A stretch of DNA of 64,000 nt from Fontibacillus phaseoli (GCF_003337355.1 NZ_QPJW01000003.1:411531-475530), one strand, 5' to 3'; counted from the stretch's first letter, positions 53,501 through 61,592 are shown. Made by a program: numbers and translations. The notes: a model not told the origin generated them from the letters alone.

Positions 53501-53620
53501 CCACCCGCGACTCGCCTCAGGCTGGGAAGTAAAGGCATATTCTTGCACTACCCTGTAAACCGGGAGCAAAAAAATCAGCAGGGTCGCCCCTATGATAAAT
53601 ACAAGCCATTTTTTGTTCAT
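50537..53620 (-). CDS. hybrid sensor kinase: 7TMR-DISM, degenerate HisKA, REC, LytS-type kinase
   Basis: 1027 residues. N-terminal helix, extracellular jelly-roll (WLDLSSWNFDEDGVVKLDGE WEFYRN...), seven membrane helices (about 215-410), HisKA/HATPase (about 430-655), receiver (about 690-810, phosphoacceptor in VIADWMMPGM) and a second kinase module with PHFLFN (His about 830) and a second HATPase (VENAVRHG; DNGVGIP). In the first H-box the phosphoacceptor position is Arg444 (ANTSRELRTPLHGM; codon CGC at 52289-52291), one transition from His. The N/G boxes of that domain are intact. Phosphotransfer may thus rely on the LytS-type His and the receiver. It signals to the overlapping SARP regulator. 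Confidence 0.9.
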   Translation of the reverse strand: MNKKWLVFIIGATLLIFLLPVYRVVQEYAFTSQPEASRGWLDLSSWNFDEDGVVKLDGEWEFYRNQLLTPEDFAAAATPEDDSPQLTGIFTLPGKWNKYISPDGRPSAEGYATFRLKVKVAGEESKLYGIHTENIRTANRIFMNGQEVGASGVTGRSTSEERPNNIPYAGFAAVSGDEIQILVQVSNHIYSSGGVFTPILFGDQHALMSERDRALLSDWITLAGFLIPALFFAGLYWLRRESSLLYLALFCIAAMMHVLTHGEKVLSMFLPDLPYAWFLKMQMFISAFIYFFLLHYVAAVIPNAVHKIAMRLCNGITVLTVATAIILPPVLFSRLEPAILLFSITGIVYTSYVLFRSIMERHEDMVFFLVGVMSLLLTIAAYLFSLFGYESLAFVPSLMLMFVITQALLIARRFDRSFAEVESLSRKLLIVDGLKDEFMANTSRELRTPLHGMINIAQSLLEGTSGKVNPEQANDLSMIVTAGKRLSVQINDILDFVKLKHEDIALRREPVDLKAVTRSVMEVIFLLSGSKNIVFEHNWPDNLPWLDTDEDRLHQILYNLLGNAVKFTDQGIIRVSASAANGQVTISVEDTGIGIAKERLDDIFKSFDETAAGHEDRGLGLGISKKLVELGGGTIWAESELGRGSVFYFTLPSIPAARPPVQSVPDRISEVIAAEQSEFHEGEPKGEQFIILTVDDDPMNQKVLHHLLSIENYSLIEAYNGTEALEQLRNGRRVDLVIADWMMPGMTGVELCREIRSRYSLFELPVLLLTSRSLPEDVQIGFQAGVNDFLRKPVDANELRARVRTLLELRKSVQTAISSEMAFLQAQIKPHFLFNALNTVLSFLPSDPDAASRLLFELSRYLRGSFDFQNRDQLVTLEKEMTLVQSYLRLEQARFQERLEVRLELTADMTLLIPPLSIQPIVENAVRHGIMQKQGGGLVHLSIREEGDLICVTVRDNGVGIPPDVIDSLLSGTSGHGGVGLRNIHTRLLTLYGEGLTIESREEMGTQVRFGVKKMKESYRRSAGDGE

Positions 53621-53841
53621 TCCTTTTCGCTCCCATGTCTTTCTAGGTGTCGCTTGCTTGCAAGGGATTTCAATTTCAGACGTTGAGGTCCTGTAAAAAA
53701 GATATAGCCTTATTCAGGAAAAGTAAATCCGTTTTCGAAGAATTTAACGGTTATTTATTTCACATGGCATTCAGCGTATTTTCGGCTCCGGTTCATGTCC
53801 GCCAGTTTATTCATCTTTCTTCTGCTGACCGGCAACGAAGC

Positions 53842-53887
53842 AAAAAAAGCCGGTCCGATATCATCGAGATGATTTCGGATCGGCTTT
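53842..53887 (-). terminator. terminator of the membrane-protein gene
   Basis: A long stem (AAAGCCGGTCCGATATCATC with its near-complement, 53846-53887) ends in seven T on the minus strand, 12 bp past the stop. Confidence 0.85.
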
Positions 53888-53898
53888 ACATTTTGTCT

Positions 53899-54732
53899 TT
53901 ATTCCGTGCCCTTGGTGCTCGTGAACGTCCCGGGGCTTATGCTGATGTAACTCGCCAACTTGTCATTGCCGACTTTACTGACGTTAAACGACGCCACAAA
54001 ATCGCTCTGCTGAATACCTTGGGACAGCATTTCGCTGCGATAGCTGATCATCACCTTGTCATTGCCTACCCTCATATCCAACTGCACGGAATCGGCAGGA
54101 ATCATGTCGCTGATGGCGGAAAGAGCCCCTGCGACATCGCCGACAAACCCGTACTCGATCTTGTAGGCCCGCTTTGTAGGAGGATGCAAAGCCGCAATCA
54201 CTGCACCTCTTTTAAATGACGCCTGCTTCTCGTCACCCGAGTTATATCCGAACTCGTCTTCCAACACGGAGAGCGTATCCCCAATGCCGCCCGAGGCCGT
54301 CAATTGCTCCGGCAAGGAAGAACTCTCCCCGGCAGGCTCCACCTCATCCGGAATTTCGTCGCTGATGATTTCGTCCGGCATATTGGGGCTATTCTCCGGT
54401 TCAGCCTCCCGTGACTCCAGTTCCGCCTTTTTTTCGGCGGATTTTTCAGCAATACCGGCAGGCTTGGCTGCGCCGGATAGCTTACTGGCCGACTGTGTTG
54501 GCTTGGTTTCCTCCACAGCCTCTCCCGTCGTGTGCTTCGCTTCACTGGCTTGTGCGGCTTTGTGTTCGCTGACGGCTTCAAGTCCGCCGAATAATAGAAT
54601 GCAATAGCCGATACCCGCCATTACGGCGTAGACAGCAATACCGCCTTTTTTCTTTTTTTTCAAAGCGTAAACAAAAGCCGGAATACAAATCAAAAACAGC
54701 ACTAGTCCTAAAATTGCTATGATGGCCCACAT
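53899..54732 (-). CDS. membrane-anchored hypothetical protein
   Basis: 277 residues. Two N-terminal membrane helices (WAIIAILGLVLFLICIPAFV and IAVYAVMAGIGYCILLFGG), a long disordered Lys/Glu/Ala/Pro-rich stalk (about 60-150), and a C-terminal globular domain (FKRGAVIAALHPPTKRAYKI...VGNDKVMISYRSEML). I do not recognise the C-terminal family. The head is probably displayed outside the membrane. Monocistronic, between the kinase operon and htpG, with a terminator on each side. Confidence 0.72.
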   Translation of the reverse strand: MWAIIAILGLVLFLICIPAFVYALKKKKKGGIAVYAVMAGIGYCILLFGGLEAVSEHKAAQASEAKHTTGEAVEETKPTQSASKLSGAAKPAGIAEKSAEKKAELESREAEPENSPNMPDEIISDEIPDEVEPAGESSSLPEQLTASGGIGDTLSVLEDEFGYNSGDEKQASFKRGAVIAALHPPTKRAYKIEYGFVGDVAGALSAISDMIPADSVQLDMRVGNDKVMISYRSEMLSQGIQQSDFVASFNVSKVGNDKLASYISISPGTFTSTKGTE

Positions 54733-54772
54733 CGGTCACACGCTCCAACTCTCTCAAGTAATCTAAGTATGC

Positions 54773-54813
54773 AAAAAAATAACCCGTCATGGACAAGCCC
54801 GTGACGGGTTATT
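54773..54813 (-). terminator. terminator of htpG
   Basis: AATAACCCGTCA pairs with TGACGGGTTATT, followed on the minus strand by TTTTTTT. 25 bp past the htpG stop. Confidence 0.9.
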
Positions 54814-54837
54814 ACTAATATAATCGTTTTGCGCGGC

Positions 54838-56718
54838 CTAGGCCATCACTTTGCAAATATTGTTCGTGAATTCTACCGGATCCTCGATCGGCAGGCCTTC
54901 GATCAACAGGGCTTGGTTATATAGCAGGCTGGTATACAGACCCAATTTATCCTTGTCGTTCTCGAACGCCTCTTTCAAGGATTTGAACACGTCATGATTC
55001 ACGTTGATTTCAAGAACTTTGTCCGCCTTGACCTCCTGGCCGTTAGGCATAGCGTTCAGCACTTTTTCCATTTCGATCGAGACTTCGCCTTCAGCGGACA
55101 AGCAGACCGGATGGGTTTTAAGGCGTTTCGAAGCCTTAACCGATTTTACCTTGCCGGAGAGTAGCGAATTCATCGCTTCGAACAAATCCTTATTCGCGCT
55201 TTCAGCCTCTTTATCTTCTTGCTTGTCATCCTCGGACTCAATGCCAAGATCGCCGCTGGATACCGATTTGAATTCCTTCTCCTTATAGTTCAGGATCATC
55301 TTGATCGCAAATTCGTCGATATCGTCCGTAAAGTACAGAATTTCATAGCCTTTGTCGAGCACCATTTCGGTTTGCGGCAGTTTTTCCAGCCGATCCACGG
55401 ATTCGCCGGACGCATAGTAAATATATTTCTGGTCTTCCGGCATTCTGGAGACGTATTCGTCCAGGGTAACCGGCTTTTTCTCTTTGGAAGAGGTAAACAT
55501 CAGCAGGTCTTGCAATACTTCCTTGTTCATGCCGTAGTCATTGTAAACGCCGAATTTCAACTGCCGGCCGAACGCCTCGTAAAACTGCTCGTATTTCTCG
55601 CGATCGTCTTTAAGCAAGGTCTGCAGTTGGCTCTTGATCTTACTCTGGATGTTCTTCGCGATCAGTTTCAACTGACGGTCATGCTGCAGCATCTCACGCG
55701 AAATGTTCAGCGACAGGTCTTCCGAGTCGACCATCCCTTTAACGAAGCTGAAATAGTCCGGGAGCAAATCTCCGCACTTGTCCATGATCAACACGCCGTT
55801 GGAATAGAGCTCCAGCCCTTTTTCATATTCCTTGGTGTAGTAATCGAACGGCGTTCTTTCCGGAATGAACAGGATGGCATTGTAGACGACCGCCCCGTCC
55901 GCTTTGATATGGATATGCGATACCGGCTTGTCAAAACCGTAACGCTTCTCCATGTAGAAATTCTCGTAATCCTCATCCGTCAGTTCGCTTTTGTTTTTCC
56001 GCCAGATCGGCACCATGCTGTTGACGGTTTGCTCTTCGCGGAATTCTTCGAATTCCCCTTCGCTACCTTCCTTCGGGCGATGGGAGGTCACATCCATTTT
56101 GATCGGGTAACGGATAAAATCGGAATATTTCTTAACGATCGATTTCAGCCGGTACTCTTCCAAATACTCGTCATACTGGTCGTCCTCGGTGTTTTGCTTG
56201 ATTGTCAAAATAATGTCCGTCCCGACGGTATCCTTATCGGCAACGTCTATCGTGTAGCCGTCCGCCCCGGTGGACTCCCATCTATAGGCCTCCTCGCTCC
56301 CCAATGCGCGGCTGATTACGGTCACCGTATCCGCCACCATGAAGGCGGAATAGAAGCCGACCCCGAATTGGCCGATGATGTTGTGGCCGTCCTTCGCCTC
56401 GTTCTCGTTCTTGAAGGCGAACGAGCCGCTGTTGGCAATAATGCCGAGGTTGTTTTCCAGGTCTTCCTTCGTCATGCCGATCCCCGTATCGGAAATGCTT
56501 AGTGTACGGTTCTCCTTGTCGACGGTCAGTTTGATGAAATAGTCGTCCTTATTAAAGGTGAGGTTCTCGTCCGTCAACGCCTTGTAATAGATTTTGTCGA
56601 TGGCGTCGCTGCTGTTGGAAATGAGCTCTCTCAGGAAAATTTCCCTTTGCGTGTATATGGAGTTGATCATCATTTCCAGCAATCGTTTCGATTCCGCTTT
56701 AAACTGCTTCTTTGCCAT
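54838..56718 (-). CDS. htpG: molecular chaperone HtpG (Hsp90)
   Basis: 626 residues, full length. AAGGAG precedes ATG 56718. GHKL ATPase N-domain: [20 protein letters not shown] (N box), [20 protein letters not shown] and [15 protein letters not shown]; middle domain with the catalytic Arg in [11 protein letters not shown]-terminal dimer domain ending [11 protein letters not shown]-dependent folding of client proteins. A CIRCE element and a consensus promoter lie just upstream, placing it under HrcA; B. subtilis htpG by contrast lacks CIRCE. Confidence 0.96.
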   Translation of the reverse strand: MAKKQFKAESKRLLEMMINSIYTQREIFLRELISNSSDAIDKIYYKALTDENLTFNKDDYFIKLTVDKENRTLSISDTGIGMTKEDLENNLGIIANSGSFAFKNENEAKDGHNIIGQFGVGFYSAFMVADTVTVISRALGSEEAYRWESTGADGYTIDVADKDTVGTDIILTIKQNTEDDQYDEYLEEYRLKSIVKKYSDFIRYPIKMDVTSHRPKEGSEGEFEEFREEQTVNSMVPIWRKNKSELTDEDYENFYMEKRYGFDKPVSHIHIKADGAVVYNAILFIPERTPFDYYTKEYEKGLELYSNGVLIMDKCGDLLPDYFSFVKGMVDSEDLSLNISREMLQHDRQLKLIAKNIQSKIKSQLQTLLKDDREKYEQFYEAFGRQLKFGVYNDYGMNKEVLQDLLMFTSSKEKKPVTLDEYVSRMPEDQKYIYYASGESVDRLEKLPQTEMVLDKGYEILYFTDDIDEFAIKMILNYKEKEFKSVSSGDLGIESEDDKQEDKEAESANKDLFEAMNSLLSGKVKSVKASKRLKTHPVCLSAEGEVSIEMEKVLNAMPNGQEVKADKVLEINVNHDVFKSLKEAFENDKDKLGLYTSLLYNQALLIEGLPIEDPVEFTNNICKVMA

Positions 56719-56751
56719 GATTAGTTCTCCTTTCCTTAGCTAAACATTATA

Positions 56752-56778
56752 TTAGCACTCTAACGCTCAGAGTGCTAA
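56752..56778. promoter_or_regulatory. CIRCE element (HrcA operator)
   Basis: TTAGCACTC-N9-GAGTGCTAA, identical to the consensus. It starts at about +6 relative to the predicted htpG transcription start. Confidence 0.95.
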
Positions 56779-56790
56779 TTCCATAATTCT

Positions 56791-56819
56791 ATATTAATTA
56801 TCCTGATTTTTGATGTCAA
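56791..56819 (-). promoter_or_regulatory. sigma-A promoter of htpG
   Basis: TTGACA (56814-56819) and TAATAT (56791-56796), 17 bp apart on the minus strand. Confidence 0.85.
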
Positions 56820-57055
56820 TACAATATGACTCCGAACCTATAATTTCCCGTTGTGAGTTCCGCTTTTAATCATTGATTCAAGTTTTATATACTGTTCCCT
56901 AGCGATGGTCAGCCAGGTGATTTTCCGGCCCGGTTCCGCCGAAATGAAATGCTTCTGCTGGGTTCTCTGACCCCGTCGCAGGACTTCTGCACTAGTCGTA
57001 CCTGGTTTTGAACGTTGGACTCCCTGTAGGTACGCAACACCCCGGAGGCGACCCG

Positions 57056-57323
57056 TTACGCCTCGTTGACGATTTGGCTTGTTCTCGATTCGATGTCCGG
57101 GTCCAGGTTTTTCAGCTTACTCTGTAAATCGTCTGACCGTGCCATATTCACGAGCAGGAGACCTTTTGAAGCGGAGGACAGCCCCTTGGCCACTTTGTTC
57201 TCGAAACTTTTAACCGAATACGCGGCTTGTTTGCCGAAATCCTTTATTTTTTCGTGATCAGTTTTGTCATGGTTTGTACGCCGGTTTTAAAAGCGTTGGC
57301 TTTCGTCGATCTCTATTCACCAT
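57056..57323 (-). pseudogene. decayed small gene, unknown helical protein
   Basis: From ATG 57323 the reading jumps frame at least twice: MVNRDR, then KANAFKTGVQTMTKLITKK, then IKDFGKQAAYSVKSFENKVA continuing KGLSSASKGLLLVNMARSDD LQSKLKNLDPDIESRTSQIV to TAA 57056. Shifts lie near 57306 and at a six-A run near 57262. The pieces read as one amphipathic helical protein of about 85 residues. Family unknown. An additional minus-strand stretch without stops (56838 to about 57090, no start codon, ending ESMIKSGTHNGKL) overlaps its 3' end and may be a further remnant. Confidence 0.45.
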
Positions 57324-57395
57324 AATCTTCCACATAGGGTGCCTTATGTAATTAGTAACCATATGCTTTTCTAGTTGGATTGGATCTCTACGGAA

Positions 57396-57645
57396 TCATG
57401 CCTTCCCCTTACCACTCCGGATTAAAGTCAGGAAGCTGAAAAAATTCTCCGAACGGCGGGCAATGACCTGATCGAGGCAATCCTTGACCCGTTTCAATTC
57501 TTGATCCAGCAATTCGAAAAATTTGCAACTGGAAACTATCCTTCTGCGTATCCGCATCATACGATTCCTGCCCAAGCTTAAACAGGGCACCTCCCAGCAG
57601 CACCGTCCGGATGCCTTCGAATATTCGAACGACGATACTAAACAT
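57396..57645 (-). pseudogene. small unknown gene with one-base frameshift
   Basis: ATG 57645, with AAGGGAGAG upstream, gives MFSIVVRIFEGIRTVLLGGA LFKLGQESYDADTQKDSFQL Q. A five-T run near 57525 then shifts frame; with four T it continues IFELLDQELKRVKDCLDQVI ARRSENFFSFL to TGA at 57396, about 83 residues. One hydrophobic segment, then a charged helix. Family unknown. It follows the small gene at 57650 by 4 bp, suggesting a two-gene operon. Confidence 0.5.
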
Positions 57646-57649
57646 ATTT

Positions 57650-57772
57650 TCACTCTCCCTTGTAGGATAAAATATGGTCTTCTATGGATGTGCCTATTTT
57701 TTGCTTTTCTGCTTCTGCTGCTGTTGTTGCAACTCCGAGCTTTTCTCGCAGCTTTAGCCCGCCGCCGGTCAT
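57650..57772 (-). CDS. 40-residue hypothetical protein
   Basis: ATG 57772 to TGA 57650: MTGGGLKLREKLGVATTAAE continuing AEKQKIGTSIEDHILSYKGE. The ribosome site is weak (CAGG at 11 bp; a TTG lies two codons upstream). A helix-forming Ala/Glu/Lys-rich peptide. Its stop is 4 bp before the start of the next small gene. Not recognised; coding status rests on the tight spacing to a gene with a good ribosome site. Confidence 0.4.
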   Translation of the reverse strand: MTGGGLKLREKLGVATTAAEAEKQKIGTSIEDHILSYKGE

Positions 57773-58176
57773 CCGCAACCTGAACCTCGCGGGCCGTACA
57801 CGGAATAGAGCTATTAACCAAATATACTACCCAAATTCCGATTCAATCTCTACCATCCATGGGATAAATCTCGAAAGATTTTTTATCAGCCGTATCTCCC
57901 TCCGTCCCGTCGTTAGAATGACGTTCCCTGGTGAAAACCGTAAAAAGTAAATCCGAAATAAAAGCGGAATCAGAAGCGGGGATGCTTCGAGTAACTACCA
58001 AATATTTGAAACGTGCTGTTGTACGGCTTGATGGGGCATGTGCTTGGCGCGACTAGTTATGCACGGCGGAAAACGGATGAGGGACGGTGTGGTCGAGTTC
58101 GATGGAAACATTAGCGGAGGAAGTCTAGCTAATGCTTAAATGCCTTGGAGTAACTTATGGTGATCTGGAGTAAACT
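57773..58176. other. non-coding stretch, nothing recognised
   Basis: About 400 bp with no convincing frame on either strand, no hairpin with T-run and no family motif. It lies between the decayed small genes and the second phased repeat. Possibly a remnant of an acquired segment. Confidence 0.35.
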
Positions 58177-58360
58177 CTAACGGACACAGCGGACCTTAAT
58201 CTCGCGAAATTGGGGATTGAGAAAATCTAACGGACACAGGAGCCGTTAAAATGTAAAATCGGCGTCAAACAGGACTTCAGCGCTCCGTTAAGGGCTCTGA
58301 TGTCCGTTAGATTTTGAGAACGCCGTTTTTCGGAACAATAAGGGCCCTCATGTCCGTTAG
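58177..58360. repeat. phased four-unit palindromic repeat element (copy 2)
   Basis: Units at 58177 (+), 58227 (+), 58288 (-) and 58338 (-), each on the CTAACGGACA...CYTTAA pattern. Start-to-start spacing 50, 61 and 50 bp, exactly as in copy 1 at 9232-9416. The best unit reads CTAACGGACACAGGAGCCGT followed by TAAA, with TAACGG/CCGTTA able to pair. It lies 25 bp beyond the thiE stop codon, so could act as a 3' structure of the thi mRNA. Confidence 0.85.
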
Positions 58361-58384
58361 AGCAAAGTGGAGTCAGGCCAACGC

Positions 58385-59068
58385 TTAGCGTATGCCCACC
58401 TGTTCCCTGATCCGCTGCACCGCCGTGCGGATTTCCCCTGCGGGCATTGCGGTGACCGCCGAAATCACGGCGACTCCGTCCGCGCCCGCGCTGACAACTT
58501 CGCCGGCGAGCGCGGCGGTGATTCCGCCGATGCCGACCATGGGCAACGCGATCCCTTGGCCGCGCAATTCGCGGAGAATGCCCGGCCCCTGCACGGCATG
58601 GGCGTCGGCTTTGGATACGGTCGGATAGATCGGGCCGATGCCCAGATAATCCGCACCTTGCCGGTCCGCGAGCCGGACTTCTTCGGCGGTGTGGGCGGAC
58701 ACGCCTAACAGCCGGTCGCCGATTCTCGAGCGGGCCGTGTCCGCTGCTTCATCATCTTGTCCGATGTGGACCCCATCGGCCCCGATTTCCAGGGCCAGGT
58801 CCACATCGTCGTTGATGATGAAAGGAACTTCAGCCCGGCGGCAAGCTGCCTGCAGTTGGAGCGCCAGCGCCAGCCGGGCGTCTCCGGTGAGTGCGCCCGG
58901 TCCTTTTTCGCGGAACTGGACCAGGGTAACGCCGCCGGCCAAGGCCTCCTCCACCACGCGGAGCGGTTCCGCAAAGCAATTCACGCTGCCGATAACGAGA
59001 TACATCCGTAACAATTCCCGCATTCTCGCAGGAGAGATTCTCCCGCTACTGCCATTCTCCCGACTCAT
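58385..59068 (-). CDS. thiE: thiamine-phosphate synthase
   Basis: 227 residues from ATG 59068, overlapping the thiD stop (ATGA). TIM-barrel landmarks: TLVQFREKGPGALTGD, PFIINDDVDLALEIGADGVH IGQDD (pyrophosphate/Mg2+ binding), LLGVSAHTAEEV, YLGIGPIYPTVSKADA, MVGIGGI and GADGVAVISAV. Couples HMP pyrophosphate with hydroxyethylthiazole phosphate to thiamine phosphate. Last gene of the tenA-thiM-thiD-thiE operon, a thiamine salvage set; no de novo thiC/thiG is in the window. Confidence 0.95.
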   Translation of the reverse strand: MSRENGSSGRISPARMRELLRMYLVIGSVNCFAEPLRVVEEALAGGVTLVQFREKGPGALTGDARLALALQLQAACRRAEVPFIINDDVDLALEIGADGVHIGQDDEAADTARSRIGDRLLGVSAHTAEEVRLADRQGADYLGIGPIYPTVSKADAHAVQGPGILRELRGQGIALPMVGIGGITAALAGEVVSAGADGVAVISAVTAMPAGEIRTAVQRIREQVGIR

Positions 59069-60000
59069 CTTGCAGACACCGCCATTCTCCGGCGGTACGC
59101 CCAGTGATTGGTCGGGCCGTGCCCATGGCCCAAAGCCAGGACGTCCTCAATCGCCGCCTGAATGAAGTCCCGGGCGATTACAATCGCTTCCGGCGCAGGC
59201 AAGCCCTTGGCTAGACCCGCGGTTAGTGCGGCGGAAAAGGTACAGCCCGTTCCGTGCGTATGGACCGTGGGTATTCTCTTCCCGCTCAATTCCGTAAAGT
59301 TGCCGCCGTTATATATCAGATCAACGACCTCCATGTTGCCGCTATCTCCGCGCTCATAAATTCCTTCATGCCCATCATTCCCGGCTTTTTCACCATTAGC
59401 GCCATTCACGGTATTCACGGCATTCCCCACATTCCCGACACCCCCGTCGCCCCCGTCATGTCCGCCCTTGATCACGACCAGCTTCGGTCCCATAGCGCTG
59501 ATGATTTTGGCAGCCTCCCTCCGGTCCTGCATCGTACGAATCGCCATCCCGGCCAATACTTCCGCCTCGGGGATATTCGGTGTGACTACCAGGGCCAAAG
59601 GAAGCAGCTCCTCTTTTAGCGCAAGGACCGCTTCCTGCCGCAACAATTCAGCGCCGCCTTTCGCAATCATCACCGGATCGACGACGACCCGCTCCCAGCC
59701 GAATTTTCTGATTTCGGCGGAAACGGCCCGGATGATGCCGGCGTCAAACAGCATCCCCGTCTTCACCGCATCGACGCCGAGGTCGGAGCCGACCGACCGG
59801 ATTTGCTCAGCCGCCGCCTCCGGCGGCAGCGGGTAAACTCCGCTGACGCCGAGCGTATTCTGCACGGTCACTGCCGTAATGGCCGACATCCCGTAAACGT
59901 CCAGTTCCTGGAACGTTTTGAGGTCGGCCTGGATCCCGGCTCCGCCGCCGCTGTCCGATCCGGCGATCGTCAGCGCTTTTGAAATACGGAGGCCGGTCAC
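59065..60000 (-). CDS. thiD: hydroxymethylpyrimidine/phosphomethylpyrimidine kinase with low-complexity insert
   Basis: 311 residues from GTG 60000; GGAGG is 6 bp upstream and the GTG overlaps the thiM stop (GTGA). The frame extending to 60297 is thiM read out of frame. Kinase motifs: ALTIAGSDSGGGAGIQADLK, VQNTLGVSG, VVDPVMIAKGGAELL, TPNIPEAEVL, and HTHGTGCTFSAALTAGL with the catalytic Cys. After VVIKGGHDG comes a Gly/Asn/Val-rich insert of roughly 35-40 residues (GDGGVGNVGNAVNTVNGANG...) before VDLIYNGGNFTEL. Usual length is 260-275, so the insert accounts for the excess; it would sit on a surface loop near the active site. Confidence 0.94.
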   Translation of the reverse strand: MTGLRISKALTIAGSDSGGGAGIQADLKTFQELDVYGMSAITAVTVQNTLGVSGVYPLPPEAAAEQIRSVGSDLGVDAVKTGMLFDAGIIRAVSAEIRKFGWERVVVDPVMIAKGGAELLRQEAVLALKEELLPLALVVTPNIPEAEVLAGMAIRTMQDRREAAKIISAMGPKLVVIKGGHDGGDGGVGNVGNAVNTVNGANGEKAGNDGHEGIYERGDSGNMEVVDLIYNGGNFTELSGKRIPTVHTHGTGCTFSAALTAGLAKGLPAPEAIVIARDFIQAAIEDVLALGHGHGPTNHWAYRRRMAVSAR

Positions 60001-60845
60001 GACAGGCCTCCTGCAGACACCGCCTGGATTTCCCGAACGGCGGCGTAGCCCTTCAGCGAATGCGGATGCAGCTTCGCCAGCTCGTCCAGGAAGGCGGTCT
60101 GGAAGCTGCCCGGCCCGAATGCAGCCGTTCGCTCGGCGGCGCGGGAAGCCGCCGTGCCGTAGAAGGCCAGCCCGGCCGTTCCGGCAAGCAGCAAATCCTG
60201 CTCGACCGCCGCAAAAGCGCCCAACACCGACGTCAACAGGCATCCCGTGCCGGTCACCTGGGTCAGCAGCGCGTCTCCGCCGCTGATCACCCGGCACAGC
60301 CTCCCGTCGGTGATGACATCTTCGCGCCCGGTAATAGCTACGACGGTTCCCAGTTCCTGCGCGGCCCGTACGGCCAGGCAGGCATTGTCGTAGCTCCCGC
60401 TTTCCCCGGCGTCCACACCCTTGATTTCCCGGGCTTCACCGACGAGATGGGCAATTTCAGCCGCATTGCCGCGCACCAGCGAAATCTTGACCTCCCGTAA
60501 AATCCGCAGCGCGGATTCCGTCCGGAACCGGATTGCTCCCGCTCCAACGGGATCGAGCAACACCGGTACCCCGTTTGCATTGGCGGAAAGCCCGGCAATC
60601 ACCATCGTATCCACCAGTTCGCCGGTCAAAGTTCCGATATTCAGCACCAGGGCTCCCGCAACTTTGGCCATATCGGCAACCTCTTCGGGAGCATAGGCCA
60701 TCACCGGCGAAGCGCCCAGCGCATAAAGCCCGTTTGCCGTAAAATTGGTTACGACCACATTGGTCATGTTGTGAACGAGCGGCTTTGCTTTTTGCATTTT
60801 CGTCAGGAGATAAGACAGCTCTTTTTCCAGCATACTCGTATTCAT
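59997..60845 (-). CDS. thiM: hydroxyethylthiazole kinase
   Basis: 282 residues; AGAGG lies just before ATG 60845. KPLVHNMTNVVVTNFTANGL YALGASPVMA, VLLDPVGAGAIRFRT and GGDALLTQVTGTGCLLTSVL (catalytic Cys and anion hole) are standard ThiM. Phosphorylates the thiazole moiety during salvage. 60 bp downstream of tenA, overlapping thiD by 4 bp. Confidence 0.95.
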   Translation of the reverse strand: MNTSMLEKELSYLLTKMQKAKPLVHNMTNVVVTNFTANGLYALGASPVMAYAPEEVADMAKVAGALVLNIGTLTGELVDTMVIAGLSANANGVPVLLDPVGAGAIRFRTESALRILREVKISLVRGNAAEIAHLVGEAREIKGVDAGESGSYDNACLAVRAAQELGTVVAITGREDVITDGRLCRVISGGDALLTQVTGTGCLLTSVLGAFAAVEQDLLLAGTAGLAFYGTAASRAAERTAAFGPGSFQTAFLDELAKLHPHSLKGYAAVREIQAVSAGGLS

Positions 60846-60905
60846 CTACCTCTCACTTGGTTTAAAATTGAGGATCGCCCTTGACTTCCACCAAAAAATC
60901 AGCGC

Positions 60906-61592
60906 TCACAGCACCGGGGCCTTCATCGGAACCGGCCATACCTCCTGCTTGTAAGCCATGTCCCAGAACATATATTCCAATTGACAGCTATGCATAAAAT
61001 GATCCTTCATTCGCCCGCGTTCAGCAGCGGTAGCCGCGTCCGCCCACGCATCCACCTGCATCCGCATTTTTGCGGTAGCATCTCCTGCCTGATCTCCATA
61101 AAAAGAAATCCAGTCGCGGAACGGATGATAATCATCGGGTCGTACTTCCTCCATTAAGGTTTGGCCGATCTCCAGATACGTCCAGGGACACGGCAGCAGT
61201 ACCGCCATAATTTCACCAAGGCTGCCTTCATGGGCCACCGTCAACATATGCCGAATGTAATGGTGCGCAGACGGAGCTAGCGGATAACCCTGCAATGCCT
61301 CGTATGTCACCCCGGCCGCCGTGCAGAAATTTTGATGCGGATGAACCTCGCTATGCAAAATAAAATGAATCTGCTCTTGAAAAATCGCGATATCCTCGCG
61401 CCGGGAACATTTTGAAATCGCAATACCGTAAATCCGCATATAGGCATTCAAATATTCATAATCCTGTTTGACGTAATGAATCAACTGTTCCCGGCCCAGC
61501 TTTCCTTCCGCGATGCCCCGTATAAAGGGATGTTCAAAGATAGCCTGGAACAAGCCGTCCGCCTCGCGGCGAAGCTCTTCAGAGAAACTCAC
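60906..61592 (-). CDS. tenA: aminopyrimidine aminohydrolase (thiaminase II)
   Basis: 228 residues from GTG 61592, with GGAGGTGG 7-9 bp upstream. TenA features: HPFIRGIAEGKLGREQLIHY VKQDYEYL, HSEVHPHQNFC(T) with the catalytic Cys, LLPCPWTYLEIGQ and the C-terminal EYMFWDMAY. It hydrolyses base-degraded thiamine products (formylaminopyrimidine-derived) to recover HMP. First gene of the TPP-riboswitch-controlled operon. Confidence 0.94.
   Translation of the reverse strand: MSFSEELRREADGLFQAIFEHPFIRGIAEGKLGREQLIHYVKQDYEYLNAYMRIYGIAISKCSRREDIAIFQEQIHFILHSEVHPHQNFCTAAGVTYEALQGYPLAPSAHHYIRHMLTVAHEGSLGEIMAVLLPCPWTYLEIGQTLMEEVRPDDYHPFRDWISFYGDQAGDATAKMRMQVDAWADAATAAERGRMKDHFMHSCQLEYMFWDMAYKQEVWPVPMKAPVL

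Noticed and set aside
56838..57090. stop-free minus-strand stretch of about 85 codons as a gene
   Set aside because: No start codon or ribosome site and it overlaps another remnant; a stretch this long can occur by chance, so it is mentioned only as a possible remnant.
57066..57257. 63-codon plus-strand frame
   Set aside because: It is the antisense of the decayed minus-strand gene, which reads more protein-like.
57396..57821. 141-codon minus-strand frame as an intact gene
   Set aside because: Its first 90 codons are Arg/Ser-rich noise; only the last 40 codons belong to the frameshifted small gene starting at 57645.
57960..58176. group II intron or structured RNA near 58 kb
   Set aside because: No domain V-like hairpin or reverse transcriptase motif could be found.
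59065..60297. 410-codon frame as an N-terminally extended thiD
   Set aside because: The extension is thiM read in another frame; GTG 60000 with GGAGG and a GTGA overlap is the start.
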